This document shows, one piece after another, positions 23,378 to 32,281 of a stretch of 47,128 nt of DNA. A program made the translations under genes and the position numbers. The notes below the pieces were generated by a model. That model was given only the letters and a program-made list of their open reading frames with translations, did not search any database and had not been told where the DNA came from. The stretch spans positions 1-47,128 of the forward strand of contig JAILOU010000031.1 in the NCBI GenBank assembly GCA_024690665.1, read 5' to 3'. Positions within the stretch are counted from its first letter, which is position 1, and each line of letters opens with the position of its first letter. Source of the stretch: Eubacterium sp. Lineage in GTDB: Bacteria; Bacillota; Clostridia; Lachnospirales; Lachnospiraceae.

Positions 23378-25440
23378 GCATGTGCCGGTGTTTCAAGCTT
23401 TAATTTTCCTCTTGCGCACGCAATCACCTCTGCGCCAAGGTAGATTTCCCCGTTATTGGTGCTGCCGGATTGCTCTTTTACTTTCACGCTTGCATCATAC
23501 ACTTCGCCGGCTCCGCAACTTACAGCGCGCTCTTTTGCCCTTTCAAGTGCCAGATTCTTAGCCGCTTCCACTGCCTCTTCCGGAGTCTCAAATCGAAGGC
23601 CTTCCCCTTCTAAGTAAAACTCCTGACCTTCCTCGTCATAGTCACTGATGAGATAATTGGCCTTTACAAATACGGATTCATAAACGCACACATCTCCAAG
23701 AAGTGCACCAAGCGCGTTCGATACGCCGGAATACTCCGATAACAGGCCTTTTGTATGAAGCGCCTTTGCCACGCCGTCTAAAAAGACATGGGTCGGTGCA
23801 CCTACGCCAAGCAGTTTCGCATCCGTTGCGAAGACATTTTTAAAAAATGACACGCCTTCGCTGCCTTCTTTTTCCGCATAGAAGGAATCTCTTGCAAGTG
23901 CCTCAAGATGCGTAAGCTCCTCTTCTTCAATCTTGCCCTCACGCGTGTCCATCCATAAGATGCGAACGAGATTGCAGTATAGCCGCTCTTGCACAAGTTC
24001 ATAGACGCGCGCCGGAATCTCCGTCTGATAATCTGTGGTCTCGTCGATTCCCATGGACTTTGCCATAAACTCGCAGGCTTCTTTGGCCGCCTTATAGCCA
24101 ACACGTCCAAGTTCAAAGTCTCCCTTTAACACCATCGCGTCCGTCGGCGTAAATCCGCATCTTAGAATAATTCCCTCATCTTCTAAGCGCTCTGTTTTAA
24201 GAAGAAAGGCGTCTTTCCCGACGATTGCTGCAAGCTGCTGGTGAGACAACGGACCGTCTTTTAGCGCTTCGCAGATTGCCACCTCGCTCTCCGTGTACTG
24301 CTCCTTGGCGTCCAAACATTTCTCCCCGTTCATCAGCAGAAAATGTTCATGCAAAAACCGCGTACTTCCGTGCGGCATCATGTTGCACTGAAGCAGTCCT
24401 TCCATCACCTTTGGATACTTAGTAGCCAGCTGTGAGATTGGCATAACACGCCTGTTTCCCAGTAATAATTGGTCATTTTTATACATCACATGCGTATCGC
24501 CGCCAAGTGCAAAGGTATCAATCGCAATGCCTCGAACGAAGGTCTCCCACTTACCGACCTTAACGCCGTCTTCATCAATTACCGGCTCTGCATCCTTAAT
24601 CAGCGCAATATCACTAGTCGTTCCGCCCATATCAATGACGATTGCATTTTCTAAGGTATTACCGTCATTTTTTACGAACAGTTCCTTGCCGCCCTTGGCA
24701 CTTGCCGTTGGTCCGCACAGCAGCGTTTCCACCGGATAGCGGCGCGAATACTCTGCCGATACAAGTGAGCCGTCGCTTCGCATGATGACAAATGGTAGCG
24801 AAATCTGCTCTTCATCGAGCACATTTTGCACGGCGGTAAAAAACTCATCAATCACAGGAATAAGCCTTGCGTTTAACAGTGCGCCGGCTCCTCTCTTCAC
24901 GGCATTTAAGTCCTTGAAGATTTCATAGGCGCATACCACCGGAAGGTCGCAGTACTCTGTAATCATCTCTTTTAATTTCTTTTCATACTCTCCGCCGTTA
25001 CTTCTTGCGAACAGCTGCGAGATGGCAACACCGTCATATCCATCTACCATAGCCGGAATCTGAGCCTTTACCTCATCCCAGTTTGGTTCTTCCTTTTTCA
25101 TGGCGTCGCCCGGAATGAAATACATAAAGTCCGTTCCGTCAAATCCATAATTTTCGTAGGTGTCTTTAACCGTCTTTTCTTCCACCCCAATGAAGATCAG
25201 ACTCACCCGACCACCTTTATTCTCCACGGCTGCATTTGTCGCAAGCGTGGTTGACAGCGAGATGTAAGATGCTTTTTCCATCCATTCTCTCGAAATGGTG
25301 CGAAGCGAGTCACGAATCCCAATCTCAAGCTGCTCGTGCGTTGTATTCGCCTTGCCGTATGCAAGCACTTTCTTTTCGTCTAAATCATATACTACCGTAT
25401 CTGTACAGGTACCTCCTGTATCAATTCCAATTCCAATCAT
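23374..25440 (-). CDS. Hydantoinase/oxoprolinase-family protein (HyuA-like)
   Basis: 688 residues with the hydantoinase/oxoprolinase N-terminal domain (IGIDTGGTCTDTVVYDLDEK) and the ATP-binding hydantoinase A domain (VIDMGGTTSDIALIKDAEPV; FALGGDTHVMY). Family members use ATP to open cyclic amides (5-oxoproline, hydantoins) or to activate acetone-like carbonyls. No hyuB partner is adjacent, which is unusual because most HyuA act as A/B complexes. A ribosome site GGAGAAGAG precedes the ATG. Substrate unknown. Confidence 0.85.
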   Translation of the reverse strand: MIGIGIDTGGTCTDTVVYDLDEKKVLAYGKANTTHEQLEIGIRDSLRTISREWMEKASYISLSTTLATNAAVENKGGRVSLIFIGVEEKTVKDTYENYGFDGTDFMYFIPGDAMKKEEPNWDEVKAQIPAMVDGYDGVAISQLFARSNGGEYEKKLKEMITEYCDLPVVCAYEIFKDLNAVKRGAGALLNARLIPVIDEFFTAVQNVLDEEQISLPFVIMRSDGSLVSAEYSRRYPVETLLCGPTASAKGGKELFVKNDGNTLENAIVIDMGGTTSDIALIKDAEPVIDEDGVKVGKWETFVRGIAIDTFALGGDTHVMYKNDQLLLGNRRVMPISQLATKYPKVMEGLLQCNMMPHGSTRFLHEHFLLMNGEKCLDAKEQYTESEVAICEALKDGPLSHQQLAAIVGKDAFLLKTERLEDEGIILRCGFTPTDAMVLKGDFELGRVGYKAAKEACEFMAKSMGIDETTDYQTEIPARVYELVQERLYCNLVRILWMDTREGKIEEEELTHLEALARDSFYAEKEGSEGVSFFKNVFATDAKLLGVGAPTHVFLDGVAKALHTKGLLSEYSGVSNALGALLGDVCVYESVFVKANYLISDYDEEGQEFYLEGEGLRFETPEEAVEAAKNLALERAKERAVSCGAGEVYDASVKVKEQSGSTNNGEIYLGAEVIACARGKLKLETPAHA

Positions 25441-25462
25441 ATCTCTTCTCCAAACGTAAAAT

Positions 25463-25502
25463 AAAAAGCCATAGTAATGTTAATCCTACTATAGCTTTTT
25501 AC
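25463..25502 (-). terminator. Terminator of the hybrid kinase operon
   Basis: AAAAAGC(T/C)ATAGTA arms with a T-run on the minus strand lie between the second hybrid kinase and the hydantoinase-family gene. T-rich on both sides. Confidence 0.75.
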
Positions 25503-25539
25503 TCTGGTTCATGTTATGAATTATTTTACTTTTTTATCT

Positions 25540-27540
25540 TTATTTTAGCGCATTCACCATCGTCGTGAATAAAGCCTGCTTGTCAATCGGTTTGATGGCA
25601 AAGCCGTTCATTCCGATTTCCTGCGCTTTGATATTCTCCTCTCCAAATACATTTGCCGTAAGTGCGATGATTGGAATCGTGGCTTTTGCCGGATTGTCCA
25701 GCGCGCGAATTCTTTGCGTTGCGCGATAGCCGTCCATATTCGGCATCTGAATATCCATGAGAATCATGTCATAAGTATCCGGCGGCTGTTTTTCGATACG
25801 CGCCACACATTCAACGCCATCTTCTACGGCTTCAACTATCATTCCTTCTTGTTCTAGAATTTCCACCGCAATCTCGCGATTCAGCTCGTTATCCTCCGCA
25901 ACCAGTATCCGCTTCCCCTTTAGCAGGTCAAGATTCACATCTTCTCTTCGTGCTTCTTGCATCCGCTTTACTTCTTCCGGCTCTACCCTTCGGAGGGGCA
26001 GGATAACTTCTACTCTCGTTCCCTTTCCTTCTTCGCTTTCCACATAGATATTGCCGTTCATCAGTTCCACGAGTTTTTTGGTGATACCGATTCCAAGTCC
26101 GGTACCCGGAATCTTCGTCTCCGTATAAGAACGCTCTCTGGTAAATGTATCAAACAGCCGTGTCTGATAGTCCTTTGACATGCCGATACCATTGTCACGA
26201 AAGACCGTCTTATAGTAGCTGTATCCCGGCTTTTCGCAGTTCCATTCATTCACGGATAACATGATTGTGCCGCCATTTTGCGAATACTTGATGGCATTAC
26301 TTAAAACGTTTAGGATGATTTGTTCTGTCTTACTTACATCCATGTAAACAATCGGATGCACCGGATTGATGTCTCGCACAATCTTCAGATTTTTCTTTTT
26401 GTATTCACGCTCAAAGATAATACCGATCTTCTTGCCGATATCTCTAATGTCAACCGGCTCCTCATACAGTTTGATGTGTCCGGTCTCAATCTTGGCCATC
26501 TGCAATACATTTTCAATTAGTTCCAGCAGCGTCTCACCGGAATACTGAATATATTCAATGTATTTTTTCATTACGGCCGGATCGTCCATATGCGTCTCAA
26601 GCAGATTCGCATATCCGACAATCGCGTTAATCGGCGTGCGAATATCGTGCGACATATTGAGCAGGAAGGTTCCCTTCGCATTGCTGGCCTTTTCTGCCTT
26701 GTCATAGGCCATCTGCAGCTTTCTGGCATTTTCAAATTCGATTTCTTTTTCATCGTTGATGATTTTCATCGTCCAGACAACATGGGTCAGATTCCCGTCC
26801 TTATCCCGTTTGCCTGCCACAAATATCGCCCGCACCCAGCCGGCATAGATTCCTTCGAATTCGTGCGTGATACAGACCTTATCACCCATGCGTTCATTCA
26901 ATGTAGTAAGATCCACGAATTCGAGCATCTCTTCCCGATACTTTGACACCACATTCGTTTCACAGGTCTTATTAAGTGTCTCACTGGCCACTCCGCTCGT
27001 TCCGGTCACCGCCTCCACCGGCACCCCGGCCACGCTAAGTTCAATAAACGTATCCTGCACCAGGTCAATATAGTACGAAACATAAAACAATTTTGTAATC
27101 GCACTAATAATGTGGCTTCTTTCATCATCCAGCTGTGGCTCTTGTTTAATGTCTGTGATGTCATTTAAATACACGGTAAATACCGGCCCATGGGTTTCAT
27201 CTTCAAACAATTTTCCATTATCGATGACCTGGCGCACCTCACCATCCTTACGAATAATGCGATATTCCATGTAATCCCGGTAGGTTTCATCCTCTTTTAG
27301 ATTATGCGTTATGGTGCTTTTGACGCGCTCATAATCTTCCGGATGAACGACATTTTTGAAAGAATGATGCAGGTATTCAAGCAGTTCTTCCTGGTCCTCA
27401 CAGCCAAAGATTTCAGCCACTCTTTTATTACAGTGGATGATTTCTTCACCCTCTGCCGCCCGATATATAATAAAACCACCCGGCACAATCTCCCCGCTTT
27501 GTTCCACGGGCAACCGGCTCAAATCTATTTCTCGACTCAT
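25540..27540 (-). CDS. PAS-containing hybrid sensor histidine kinase/response regulator
   Basis: About 666 residues, no membrane segment, so a cytosolic sensor. A PAS fold occupies roughly 20-135 (FIIYRAAEGEEIIHCNKRVA; YRIIRKDGEVRQVIDNGKLF), a second sensory-like region about 140-270, then HisKA with FLLNMSHDIRTPINAIVGYA, the ATPase domain (NVLSNAIKYS; FRDNGIGMS; GTGLGIGITKKLVELMNG), and a C-terminal receiver (ILVAEDNELNREIAVEILEQ; phosphoacceptor Asp in YDMILMDIQMPNMDGYRA; ALTANVFGE; Lys in GFAIKPID). No output domain follows and no separate regulator is nearby. The start at 27540 follows GAGGAG, 11 bases after the stop of the upstream HTH-kinase gene. Confidence 0.92.
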   Translation of the reverse strand: MSREIDLSRLPVEQSGEIVPGGFIIYRAAEGEEIIHCNKRVAEIFGCEDQEELLEYLHHSFKNVVHPEDYERVKSTITHNLKEDETYRDYMEYRIIRKDGEVRQVIDNGKLFEDETHGPVFTVYLNDITDIKQEPQLDDERSHIISAITKLFYVSYYIDLVQDTFIELSVAGVPVEAVTGTSGVASETLNKTCETNVVSKYREEMLEFVDLTTLNERMGDKVCITHEFEGIYAGWVRAIFVAGKRDKDGNLTHVVWTMKIINDEKEIEFENARKLQMAYDKAEKASNAKGTFLLNMSHDIRTPINAIVGYANLLETHMDDPAVMKKYIEYIQYSGETLLELIENVLQMAKIETGHIKLYEEPVDIRDIGKKIGIIFEREYKKKNLKIVRDINPVHPIVYMDVSKTEQIILNVLSNAIKYSQNGGTIMLSVNEWNCEKPGYSYYKTVFRDNGIGMSKDYQTRLFDTFTRERSYTETKIPGTGLGIGITKKLVELMNGNIYVESEEGKGTRVEVILPLRRVEPEEVKRMQEARREDVNLDLLKGKRILVAEDNELNREIAVEILEQEGMIVEAVEDGVECVARIEKQPPDTYDMILMDIQMPNMDGYRATQRIRALDNPAKATIPIIALTANVFGEENIKAQEIGMNGFAIKPIDKQALFTTMVNALK

Positions 27541-27551
27541 AAGATATCTCC

Positions 27552-28910
27552 TCATTCTGCTTCAATCAACACATTTTGCATCACCTGAAACAGCATATTT
27601 ACATTAAATGGTTTTTCTACAAACCCACTCATTCCCGCCTGAAGGGCCTTCTCCCGATCTTCATTCATAACGCTGGCCGTCATTGCAATAATCGGGATTG
27701 ACGCTTTACTTTGATCTTCTAGTTTTCTTATGATTTTTGTTGCTGATATTCCATCCATATTCGGCATCATAAGATCCATTAAGATACAGTCATAGTATCC
27801 GGCCTGTTCGGTTTCGAGTTTTGCCACGCAGACGATTCCGTCCTGTGCGCAATCCACCTCACAGCCGACATCTTTTAACACTTCCACTGCGAAGGAACGA
27901 TTCAGTTCATTATCCTCAGCCATCAAAATTCGTTTTCCTTTCAGGCTGAATTCCTCCATTGTTTCATCTTCTTCTCGTACAAATTCTGACAGATCTGCCA
28001 CTTTGTGGCTTAACATCACTTTTACCGTCGTTCCAAAATCTATATAACTTTCAATCTCAAATGTTCCTCCGAGGTAGTCTGCAAGTCCTTTTGCCACAAC
28101 AAGCCCCAGACCGCTGTTACTTCCCTGCAGCTGTCCTTCGCCCTTGTCACCTGCTGAAAAATGGTAGATGCGATCGATAAATTCTTCTGTCATACCGCGT
28201 CCCTGGTCGACAATGGAATATTCCACTCTACAGCGTCCATTTCGCGTTCGCTTTTGCTCTGTTGCCGTAATCTTTACAACGCCTCCGTTATTCGAATATT
28301 TTACGGCGTTGTCCAGGATATTTCTTAGAATGCGCTCTACCTTCTCAAGATCGCTTCTTAAAAATTCATGACGTACATTAATGACTTTTATAATCTTGAC
28401 ATCTTTTTTACCTGCACGAATTGACTCTTCTTCTATCAGCCGTTCTAACATGGCCTCTAAGCTAAACAGCGCTTCTTCTTCCCGCACTGCCCCATTATAA
28501 AGGCGCGTCAACTCTACGGTATTTTCCAATAGATTTAAAATGCTCTTCTCGGAATTTTTGATATTCTTTCGATATTCTTCCAAACGCTCTGCATCGCCCT
28601 GATGCGTAACCATCATATCTGCATAACCACCAATGGCATTTAAGTCATTCCTAATATCATGCGAAATTCTGGAAATAAATGGTAGTTCCTGCAGCGTCCT
28701 GTATTTTCCTATTTTTTTCGCCGGTTTTCGCTGGTCACCATTCGCCATTCGCTTATCAATCGGCCTTTTCACATCCGCCGGAATGGCCCATAGATTTCCT
28801 ACCTTTTTTGCTCCCGGCAGTTTACCTGAAGTACAAAGCATCTGCACCCGGCGCACTGTCAGATCCCACTCTTGTGCTATTTCTTTAATTGATTTATACT
28901 CTTGTGCCAT
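27552..28910 (-). CDS. Hybrid histidine kinase with an N-terminal helix-turn-helix domain (HTH-HisKA-HATPase-REC)
   Basis: 452 residues, no membrane helix and no PAS. Residues 1-50 are an excisionase/MerR-like winged helix (YKSIKEIAQEWDLTVRRVQM, then LCTSGKLPGAKKVGNLWAIP), a DNA-binding module common in Lachnospiraceae helix-turn-helix proteins. After a basic linker the HisKA has His84 (ISHDIRNDLNAIGGYADMM; note NDL where most have TPL/I), then ATPase motifs (ILDNAVKYSN; VDQGRGM; SNSGLGLVVAKGLADYLGG) and a receiver (ILMAEDNELNRSFAVEVLKD; YYDCILMDLMMPNMDG; GFVEKPFN). The receiver resembles that of the downstream kinase. The architecture would put kinase activity directly at DNA. Strong promoter upstream. 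Confidence 0.88.
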   Translation of the reverse strand: MAQEYKSIKEIAQEWDLTVRRVQMLCTSGKLPGAKKVGNLWAIPADVKRPIDKRMANGDQRKPAKKIGKYRTLQELPFISRISHDIRNDLNAIGGYADMMVTHQGDAERLEEYRKNIKNSEKSILNLLENTVELTRLYNGAVREEEALFSLEAMLERLIEEESIRAGKKDVKIIKVINVRHEFLRSDLEKVERILRNILDNAVKYSNNGGVVKITATEQKRTRNGRCRVEYSIVDQGRGMTEEFIDRIYHFSAGDKGEGQLQGSNSGLGLVVAKGLADYLGGTFEIESYIDFGTTVKVMLSHKVADLSEFVREEDETMEEFSLKGKRILMAEDNELNRSFAVEVLKDVGCEVDCAQDGIVCVAKLETEQAGYYDCILMDLMMPNMDGISATKIIRKLEDQSKASIPIIAMTASVMNEDREKALQAGMSGFVEKPFNVNMLFQVMQNVLIEAE

Positions 28911-28974
28911 ACTTCAATTCCCTCACTATATCTTGGTGTTACTGCGAATTTTCGCGTTTTTTTCGTCCACCTTT

Positions 28975-29003
28975 ATCATACATCCCCAAAGTACTATTGT
29001 CAA
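28975..29003 (-). promoter_or_regulatory. Promoter of the hybrid kinase operon
   Basis: TTGACA (29003-28998) and TATGAT (28980-28975) with a 17-base spacer on the minus strand. A dyad with arms ACTATTG (28994-29000) and CAATAGT (29026-29032) overlaps the -35 box. Confidence 0.8.
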
Positions 29004-29045
29004 TTTGTTTTAGATACTTTAGTACCAATAGTTTGAAACTTACCT

Positions 29046-29072
29046 TTGACATTTTGACAAGAAGACTATAAT
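29046..29072 (+). promoter_or_regulatory. Promoter of the divergent MATE gene
   Basis: TTGACA at 29046-29051 with TATAAT at 29067-29072 (15-base spacer); the string ACTATAATATAAGG around the -10 is repeated exactly in the promoter of the EAL gene at about 32246-32259 on the minus strand. Confidence 0.6.
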
Positions 29073-29105
29073 ATAAGGTGACTTTAGAAATTGAGGGTAA
29101 TTGTT

Positions 29106-30473
29106 ATGAAAGAAACATTTTTTACAAAAGACCGTACTTTTTATAAAGCACTATTCGGAATGCTGATTGTTGTCGCCTTGCAAAACCTGGTTATGTACAG
29201 TGTCAATATGGTCGACAATGTTATGCTCGGACGATACTCACAAGAAGCGCTGTCCGGTGCCGCAACTGTAAACCAGTTATTCTTTATGGTGGAACAGTTT
29301 GCGCTCGCAATCAGTAACACATTAGTTGCCATCAGTGCGCAGTACTGGGGACAGAATCGTACCAAACCAATTCGCTCCCTGTCCGGTATTGCCATGCGTC
29401 TTGGCATCATCATCAGTATCGTTATCTTACTGTTATGCATGTTTATGCCGGAGCCACTGCTTCACATCTTCACAGATTCGCCTGACATTATTGCACCGGC
29501 CAAAGAATATCTGTCAATTATCCAGTGGACCTTTGTGCTGTTTATTATTTCCAATATTTTCATGGCGGTTCTTCGAAGCGTCGGTACCGTGAAGATTTCC
29601 TTCTATGTTTCCGTCGTTTCACTCGGCATTAATATTGTCCTAAACTACGCACTCATCTATGGTCACTTTGGATTACCGGAAATGGGTATCCGCGGTGCTG
29701 CCATCTCAACCTTGATTGCCAGAATTGTAGAATTGGCCATCGTCTTTTTCTACGTTCTGAAGATCGACAAGAAGATCCAGGTATTTTCAAAGGAATTCTT
29801 TACGGTTGACAAAAACTTAAAGCGTGATTATACAAAGACCTTTATCCCTATGATGTTCTCACAGGTTCTCTGGGGCGTTTCCGTTCCTATGCAGACAGCG
29901 ATCTTAGGGCACTTATCCGCCGATGCTATCGCCGCCAACTCGGTAGCCACGACGTTCTACCAGTATCTGAAGGTGATTGTCATCGCGATGTCTTCGACTT
30001 CTGCAGTTATGATTGGTAATTCGATTGGACGCGGCAACCTGGCGCGAATTAAGTCTGATGCCCGTACATTATCGGTTATCGATGTGACAATTGGACTAAT
30101 TCTAGGCGTTGCATTGGTTCTGCTTCGGAACCCTTTGATGTCGTTATATAACCTCGATGATTCTGCCACAGTCATGGCGCTTCATCTAATTGTTATCATG
30201 GGCTTTGTCATGGTAGGAATGAGTTATCAGATGCCGGTCTCTTTCGGTATTATCCAGGGCGCCGGCGATGCCAAGTTTACGATGAAAATGAATCTGATTA
30301 GTACCTGGTGTATTGTGATGCCACTTTCGATTATGGCGGCGTTTTGGTGGAAATTGCCGGTTGAATGGGTGGTCATCTGCATTCAGTCTGACCAGATTTT
30401 TAAGGGACTTCCGACCTTTATCAAGTTTAGACGATACAAATGGATTAAGAAGCTTACGCGTGATGAGGCGTAG
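29106..30473 (+). CDS. MATE family efflux transporter
   Basis: About 455 residues, twelve predicted helices. Typical segments are MLIVVALQNLVMYSVNMVDN, then VMLGRYSQEALSGAA, and the second-half IPMMFSQVLWGVSVPMQTAI and MIGNSIGRGNLARIKSDART. Family members exchange Na+ or H+ for organic cations or metabolites. The start at 29106 has GAGGG upstream. It is divergent from the HTH-containing kinase and shares its control region, so it is a candidate target. It is a distinct MATE subfamily from the gene at 5872-7254. Confidence 0.92.
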   Translation: MKETFFTKDRTFYKALFGMLIVVALQNLVMYSVNMVDNVMLGRYSQEALSGAATVNQLFFMVEQFALAISNTLVAISAQYWGQNRTKPIRSLSGIAMRLGIIISIVILLLCMFMPEPLLHIFTDSPDIIAPAKEYLSIIQWTFVLFIISNIFMAVLRSVGTVKISFYVSVVSLGINIVLNYALIYGHFGLPEMGIRGAAISTLIARIVELAIVFFYVLKIDKKIQVFSKEFFTVDKNLKRDYTKTFIPMMFSQVLWGVSVPMQTAILGHLSADAIAANSVATTFYQYLKVIVIAMSSTSAVMIGNSIGRGNLARIKSDARTLSVIDVTIGLILGVALVLLRNPLMSLYNLDDSATVMALHLIVIMGFVMVGMSYQMPVSFGIIQGAGDAKFTMKMNLISTWCIVMPLSIMAAFWWKLPVEWVVICIQSDQIFKGLPTFIKFRRYKWIKKLTRDEA

Positions 30474-30485
30474 GTTATTCGAAAC

Positions 30486-30521
30486 AAAGAGCCTGTGTGC
30501 CTTAAGCACACAGGCTCTTTT
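30486..30521. terminator. Bidirectional terminator
   Basis: AAAGAGCCTGTGTGC pairs with GCACACAGGCTCTTT around CTTAA, with flanking A- and T-runs; it separates the convergent MATE and EAL genes. Confidence 0.92.
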
Positions 30522-30546
30522 GATGCTTTTATCAAAATCAGTTGCT

Positions 30547-32214
30547 CTATTGTCCGGACAAAGCATCTGTTCCTCTGTCCAGATATTCCAGAAATTCTTC
30601 ATATACAATCGGTTTTGCATACAGATATCCCTGCTGTTCCGGAATCTCATAATGCTCCAGGTAATTCTTAATCTCCGTTGTCTCAACACCTTCCGCGCAG
30701 ATGCTAAGGTTCATCTTCTTGGCACAAAAAGCTATCGTCTCAACAATGGTCTGCTGGTTCGTATTAGAGATGATATCTTTGATGAAATTACGATCAATTT
30801 TTAATTCATCCACTGACAGTTCCAATAGCAGATTTAAGGAGCTGATTCCTGTTCCAAAGTCATCAAGCGCAATCATAATACCAAGACTCTTGAAAAATTC
30901 CAGTTCCTGACGCAGAAAGTTAACATTTAACGACAAGACGCGTTCTGTAAGCTCCATACACAGATTCTCAGCCGGAAATTGCAATTCCTCAAGCAGATTA
31001 CATACCGTATCACGAAATCCGGATCTGGAAATTTGCTGCGAAGAAACGTTGACATTAACGCGAAAGTCCGGATTGTTAACCAGAATCTTCTTTGTATCCG
31101 TCATCGCCTGCCGAAGCACCCACTCTCCAAGTTGGTAGAAACAAGGGTCGCTTTCCAGCCACGGAATAAAAATTGCCGGTGAAACCATTCCATACTCCGG
31201 ATGTTTCCAGCGAAGGAGCGCTTCCATGCCACACACATTACCGGTTGCAGACTCAACAATCGGCTGATAACACAGATAAAATCCTTTCATATTCTGAAGG
31301 ACACAATTTCGAATCTCTGCAACAATCTCTAAGTTTTTCTGCGTACTGCCGAATTTCTCATTGTCAAAGTACACAAGTTCTCCAAGATGATTTTCTTTGG
31401 ACTTTTCCCAGACATAACTTAAAGACGCCTGCACCGCACTGCTTCCGATATCGCTGCCCTTTTCCACTTTGACAACTCCTCCGGATACGGAAAATGACAC
31501 ATGTACGCCATCAATATCATAACCACGGTATGCAATCTTGGTAATCATTTCATACATGACTTCCGGCGCAAAGCTTTGCTGACCTTCCATAACCAGGCAG
31601 AACTTAATGCCATCCATGCGATACAGTTGAACACCTTCACACGCGAATTGGCGTAACTCATCTGCAAATAATTTCAAAAAATGATTGCCAAATTCAAATC
31701 CATAGTTTTTGTTGATATCCGAAAAATAATTAATTCCGAAGATTAAAAGCAGTGCTTCCTTACGACGTTTTCGATACTTTTCTGCATTTTGCATAAAGGC
31801 ATAGATATTATAAAGACCGGTTACCGAATCAATTACATCCGAATTTTCATGGTCTTCAATAATACCTGCAAACACCTTTCCGGATTCATTTGCACCCATT
31901 ATCACAACTCCGGAACAGGTAACCGTAACGTACTCACCATGTTTATTTCGCACGCGGTAATCCACCTGGTGGCGCTGCTTTTTACCATCAAATACAGCTC
32001 TTAGATCTTCTTCGTATTTTTGACGATCCTCCGGATGGATTCTCCTTAACCACAAATCACCTATGTTCTCGATATATTCACCCGGCAGATCAAAATAATC
32101 CACAGCAGCTTTTGACCATCTAGATACATCACTATCTAAATCATTTATGAATACATATCTTTTATCATTTTCGACACCCTCAAAAGGGATATTTTTTAAA
32201 TTCATATTATCCAT
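30547..32214 (-). CDS. PAS-degenerate GGDEF-EAL protein, probable cyclic-di-GMP phosphodiesterase
   Basis: 555 residues, soluble. A PAS-like region (about 20-130, RRIHPEDRQKYEEDLRAVFD) precedes a GGDEF-fold domain in which the signature is lost (YRMDGIKFCLV in place of GGDEF), so it should not make cyclic di-GMP. The C-terminal EAL domain keeps its motifs: MEALLRWKHP, NVNVSSQQ, CMELTERVL, ALDDFGTGISS, DELKIDRNFI and CAEGVET. This points to phosphodiesterase activity, perhaps with GTP-tuned control by the inactive GGDEF domain as known for similar proteins. Single gene with its own promoter. Confidence 0.9.
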   Translation of the reverse strand: MDNMNLKNIPFEGVENDKRYVFINDLDSDVSRWSKAAVDYFDLPGEYIENIGDLWLRRIHPEDRQKYEEDLRAVFDGKKQRHQVDYRVRNKHGEYVTVTCSGVVIMGANESGKVFAGIIEDHENSDVIDSVTGLYNIYAFMQNAEKYRKRRKEALLLIFGINYFSDINKNYGFEFGNHFLKLFADELRQFACEGVQLYRMDGIKFCLVMEGQQSFAPEVMYEMITKIAYRGYDIDGVHVSFSVSGGVVKVEKGSDIGSSAVQASLSYVWEKSKENHLGELVYFDNEKFGSTQKNLEIVAEIRNCVLQNMKGFYLCYQPIVESATGNVCGMEALLRWKHPEYGMVSPAIFIPWLESDPCFYQLGEWVLRQAMTDTKKILVNNPDFRVNVNVSSQQISRSGFRDTVCNLLEELQFPAENLCMELTERVLSLNVNFLRQELEFFKSLGIMIALDDFGTGISSLNLLLELSVDELKIDRNFIKDIISNTNQQTIVETIAFCAKKMNLSICAEGVETTEIKNYLEHYEIPEQQGYLYAKPIVYEEFLEYLDRGTDALSGQ

Positions 32215-32252
32215 AATATCATCCCACTACTTCCCTGTAATATAGTCCTTAT

Positions 32253-32281
32253 ATTATAGTACTTTTTTCTTAAGTTTACAA
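32253..32281 (-). promoter_or_regulatory. Promoter of the GGDEF-EAL gene
   Basis: TTGTAA (32281-32276) and TATAAT (32258-32253), 17-base spacer on the minus strand. The -35 box overlaps the stop codon of the upstream ADP-ribosylglycohydrolase gene. Confidence 0.7.

Noticed and set aside
29106..30473. Recent duplication of the MATE gene at 5872-7254
   Set aside because: The two proteins differ throughout in their motifs and termini, so they belong to separate MATE subfamilies.
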